64,000 nt of DNA from Evansella sp. AB-P1 (GTDB lineage: Bacteria > Bacillota > Bacilli > Bacillales > Salisediminibacteriaceae). The stretch covers positions 186,001-250,000 of the forward strand of contig NZ_JARUKY010000002.1 in NCBI RefSeq assembly GCF_029688925.1. Reading direction: 5' to 3'. The notes below the pieces were generated by a model. It worked only from the letters and a program-made list of their open reading frames with translations, had not been told where the DNA came from and did no database searches. Positions within the stretch are counted from its first letter, which is position 1. The number at the start of each line of letters is the position of its first letter. The translations under genes were made by a program, and so were the position numbers. This document shows, in pieces, positions 62,366 through 64,000 of this stretch.

Positions 62366-62625
62366 CTCCCATGTAAGTGAAAATTTGCACCATGGGGTAT
62401 GAAAATTTTCTTTTCATGGGGCTTCATACGTTTCAAGCGGTCGCTTTGCTTCACAGGTATAAGCAACATCTGTTTATGCTTCACAGTGTCTTCTTCACTA
62501 CGGGCAACGCTAGACTCCACACTTCGTACTGATGTACTGAAGTGTGGAGTCTTCACCTGTTACATTCCCCTATGGAGTCACCGCACTTCACTCGTGAAGG
62601 TTTTTTATTCTTAGGGAACCCCAAA
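62366..62625 (-). repeat. Dispersed mosaic element, variant core (62.4 kb)
   Basis: The head matches the other copies (GTAAGTGAAAATTTGCACC, CATGGGGTATGAAAAT). The tail has ATGGAGTCACCGCACTTCAC and TCGTGAAGG. The centre is different: a strong hairpin at 62512-62551 with arms AGACTCCACACTTCGTAC and GTACTGAAGTGTGGAGTCT (one bulge). Frames crossing it are not coding. Confidence 0.75.
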
Positions 62626-62633
62626 GACATGAA

Positions 62634-62668
62634 AAAGAATCGACTTTGTAGGTCGATTCTTTTTTTAT
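62634..62668 (+). terminator. Intrinsic terminator downstream of gpr
   Basis: Arms AAAAAGAATCGAC and GTCGATTCTTTTT with a six-base loop and T run. Confidence 0.9.
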
Positions 62669-62704
62669 TTATTGAGAGAGAATTTATAAATATTTTTCTA
62701 ACGA

Positions 62705-62787
62705 TGTCTAGGAGTCAGGACGACGATGAATTAGCCGTTGCCCACAGGACGTGGACAATGGTGTATTTGGGGCGCCTTTCGCTTTTC
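62705..62787 (+). repeat. Dispersed repeat, second family, copy 2
   Basis: Pairs with 26884-26970: TGTCTAGGAG, TCAGGACGACGATGAATTAG, CCGTTGCCCACAGGACGTGG and GGTGTATTTGGGG. Non-coding; it lies between the gpr terminator and spoIIP. Confidence 0.75.
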
Positions 62788-62906
62788 TATTATCAAAAAT
62801 TCTAATCATCTCGTTCTAGCTTGTCCTTTTCTAGCATACATATGGTCAAAGAGAGAATGACGATATATATATACTTTGCCTATAGTTAGGAAGGATGAAA
62901 TAAAAA

Positions 62907-64000
62907 ATGAAGAAACACCGTATTCGAAACAAAAGGAGAATCAACCAATGGAATAGGACAAGCATAAAAAGTGGCGTTTTTTCCACTGTATTTGGAGTGA
63001 TTGGGCTATTTTTTTTAATAGCGTTGTTAACGGCTTTTGGACCTAGCTATTCCTTGTCCTCTGCCTCCATCAATGAGGCTAGTAGAAATTTATCAAACGA
63101 AATGTTCGTTTATATGATGGGGATGGAGAATCAGTACTTTACTCAATCTCTTCCTGAAGATGCATCGCCGCCTTCTATAACTGCAACTGCCTTTCAGTTA
63201 GCAACAAGCATAAATCCTCAGGATCATCGAAGCTTACTAGGGAGGGAACTGCCTGGATTTGCTCTGTTTGATGGTAGAATAATCGTGGCAGGAGAAGGGG
63301 TAGATTATACACAAATGCCAATCGAGTCTGCTCCACCAATGGAAGTATTATTAGCAGAGAGAGAGGCAGCTGAGGAACGGTTAGAAGAAATGGACAAGCT
63401 AAGAGAGGAAATGGCTAATCAGGAGGAATTAGATAATGTCGTTCATATAATGCACTCTCACAATCGTGAATCCTTTTTTCCTGAGTTGAACATAGATGAT
63501 GATTCAAATGCTAGTTTAGCCAATCATGGTTCAGTAAATATAACTTTAGCAGGAGAAAGGTTAGGGATGGAGCTTGCAAAATACGGAATAGGCTCTATCG
63601 TGGATACGTCAGATATTAGTTCAAAGCTAAATGACAGGGGCTGGCAATTTGTTGACTCTTATAGAATGTCTAGACAGGTTCTTGAATCGGATATTGAGGA
63701 GCATGGAGGTTTTGAGTTTTACTTTGATCTTCATCGGGATGCACAACGAAGAGAAACGACAACAGTAGAAATAAATGGAGAAATGTATGCAAAAATACTG
63801 TTTGTTGTAGGGAGTAATAATCCTAATTATGAGCAGAATGAACAGGTAAAGAAAGAGTTGCATAGCCGAATTGAAGAAGATTATCCTGGTTTAAGTAGAG
63901 GTGTATTTGATCCTGTGAAGGCTGGGGGAAATGTTAATGGAGTGTATAACCAAGATATGTCTCCAAACTCTATTCTCGTTGAATTTGGTGGTGTCGATAA
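62907..64000 (+). CDS. spoIIP: Stage II sporulation protein P, cut by window edge
   Basis: Peptidoglycan amidase and endopeptidase of the SpoIID-SpoIIM-SpoIIP engulfment machine. The frame opens at ATG 62907 (AAGGATG upstream) and is still open at the last base, with 364 codons visible. The basic N-terminus (KKHRIRNKRRINQWNRT) is followed by a transmembrane helix at about residues 24-46. The amidase domain shows HSHNRESFFPEL from residue 183 with the first zinc ligands, FDLHRDAQRR, and VEFGGVDN near the cut, which carries the catalytic glutamate. Only a short C-terminus is missing. gpr-spoIIP order matches B. subtilis. Confidence 0.95.
   Translation, partial: MKKHRIRNKRRINQWNRTSIKSGVFSTVFGVIGLFFLIALLTAFGPSYSLSSASINEASRNLSNEMFVYMMGMENQYFTQSLPEDASPPSITATAFQLATSINPQDHRSLLGRELPGFALFDGRIIVAGEGVDYTQMPIESAPPMEVLLAEREAAEERLEEMDKLREEMANQEELDNVVHIMHSHNRESFFPELNIDDDSNASLANHGSVNITLAGERLGMELAKYGIGSIVDTSDISSKLNDRGWQFVDSYRMSRQVLESDIEEHGGFEFYFDLHRDAQRRETTTVEINGEMYAKILFVVGSNNPNYEQNEQVKKELHSRIEEDYPGLSRGVFDPVKAGGNVNGVYNQDMSPNSILVEFGGVD

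Noticed and set aside
62399-62805. Short frames between gpr and spoIIP
   Set aside because: They cross a mosaic repeat, a terminator and the second repeat family; no coding signal.
63627-63863. Reverse-strand frame near the right edge
   Set aside because: Fully inside the spoIIP frame, which carries clear catalytic motifs and is open to the window end.

Overview
This window is a piece of a low-GC, endospore-forming Bacillaceae chromosome. It carries sigK, sda, gpr, spoIIP and an rsfA-type regulator. Much of the gene order matches two Bacillus subtilis neighbourhoods: cymR-yrvO-mnmA-yrrB-recD2-yrrD ... alaS-ireB-ruvX-yrzB-mltG-trmR-trhP-udk-greA, and sda-yqeH-aroE-yhbY-nadD-yqeK-rsfS-yqeM-comER/comEA-comEB-comEC-yqzM-holA-rpsT-gpr-spoIIP. 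A complete seven-gene Mrp Na+/H+ antiporter operon and a CBS-fused second tRNA nucleotidyltransferase point to an alkaliphilic or halotolerant bacillus. No rRNA, tRNA, insertion sequence, prophage or CRISPR array was seen.

Layout. 1-5 kb: lutA (cut by the window edge), lutB, lutC, an rsfA-family regulator and rarA. 5-13.9 kb: a YczE-type membrane protein, cymR, the cysteine desulfurase/mnmA thiolation pair, yrrB, recD2, yrrD and two small genes, then an AI-2E-family permease. 13.9-26.7 kb: a T-box leader and alaS, ireB-ruvX-yrzB, mltG, the wobble-uridine set trmR-trhP1-trhP2, udk, greA, yrrS, yrzA, mtnN and yrhC. The genes that sit beside these in B. subtilis (pbpI, yrrT, mccA, mccB) are missing here. 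27-41 kb is accessory: an MFS pump, a Nudix hydrolase, an odd HPr-like protein, a YuxL peptidase, a PRC-barrel protein, a HesB-like gene with an in-frame UGA, a methyltransferase, an uninterrupted sigK, a TetR regulator, ykuU-ykuV, a DHH-CBS-nucleotidyltransferase fusion, and divergent pssA/psd. 41.4-47.2 kb: mrpABCDEFG on the minus strand. 47.5-64 kb: small genes, sda, a DnaA-box cluster, the yqeH-to-comE late-competence/ribosome block, holA, rpsT, gpr and a truncated spoIIP.

The most interesting item is at 32877-33161. It is a short HesB/IscA-like reading frame that no standard ORF call would keep, because codon 32 is TGA. The frame stays open and homologous-looking on both sides, and the TGA lies exactly where the conserved cysteine is expected (GMG-U-GGP). 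This is best read as a selenocysteine-containing protein. The second theme is a family of mosaic intergenic elements with shared ends but different hairpin cores. They occur near 13.9, 18.4, 34.9, 47.6, 55.2-55.9 and 62.4 kb. One carries five tandem 52-bp hairpin units and separates comEA from comEB.

Functional links: cysteine sulfur control (CymR) sits beside the desulfurase/MnmA thiolation pair. MnmA, TrmR and the TrhP proteins all act on tRNA wobble uridines. DnaA boxes between sda and yqeH fit replication-coupled control of the sporulation checkpoint. YkuU/YkuV form a peroxide-defence pair behind PerR-like boxes. Many genes use TTG starts with strong ribosome-binding sites, and several starts here were moved downstream of the longest ORF for that reason.
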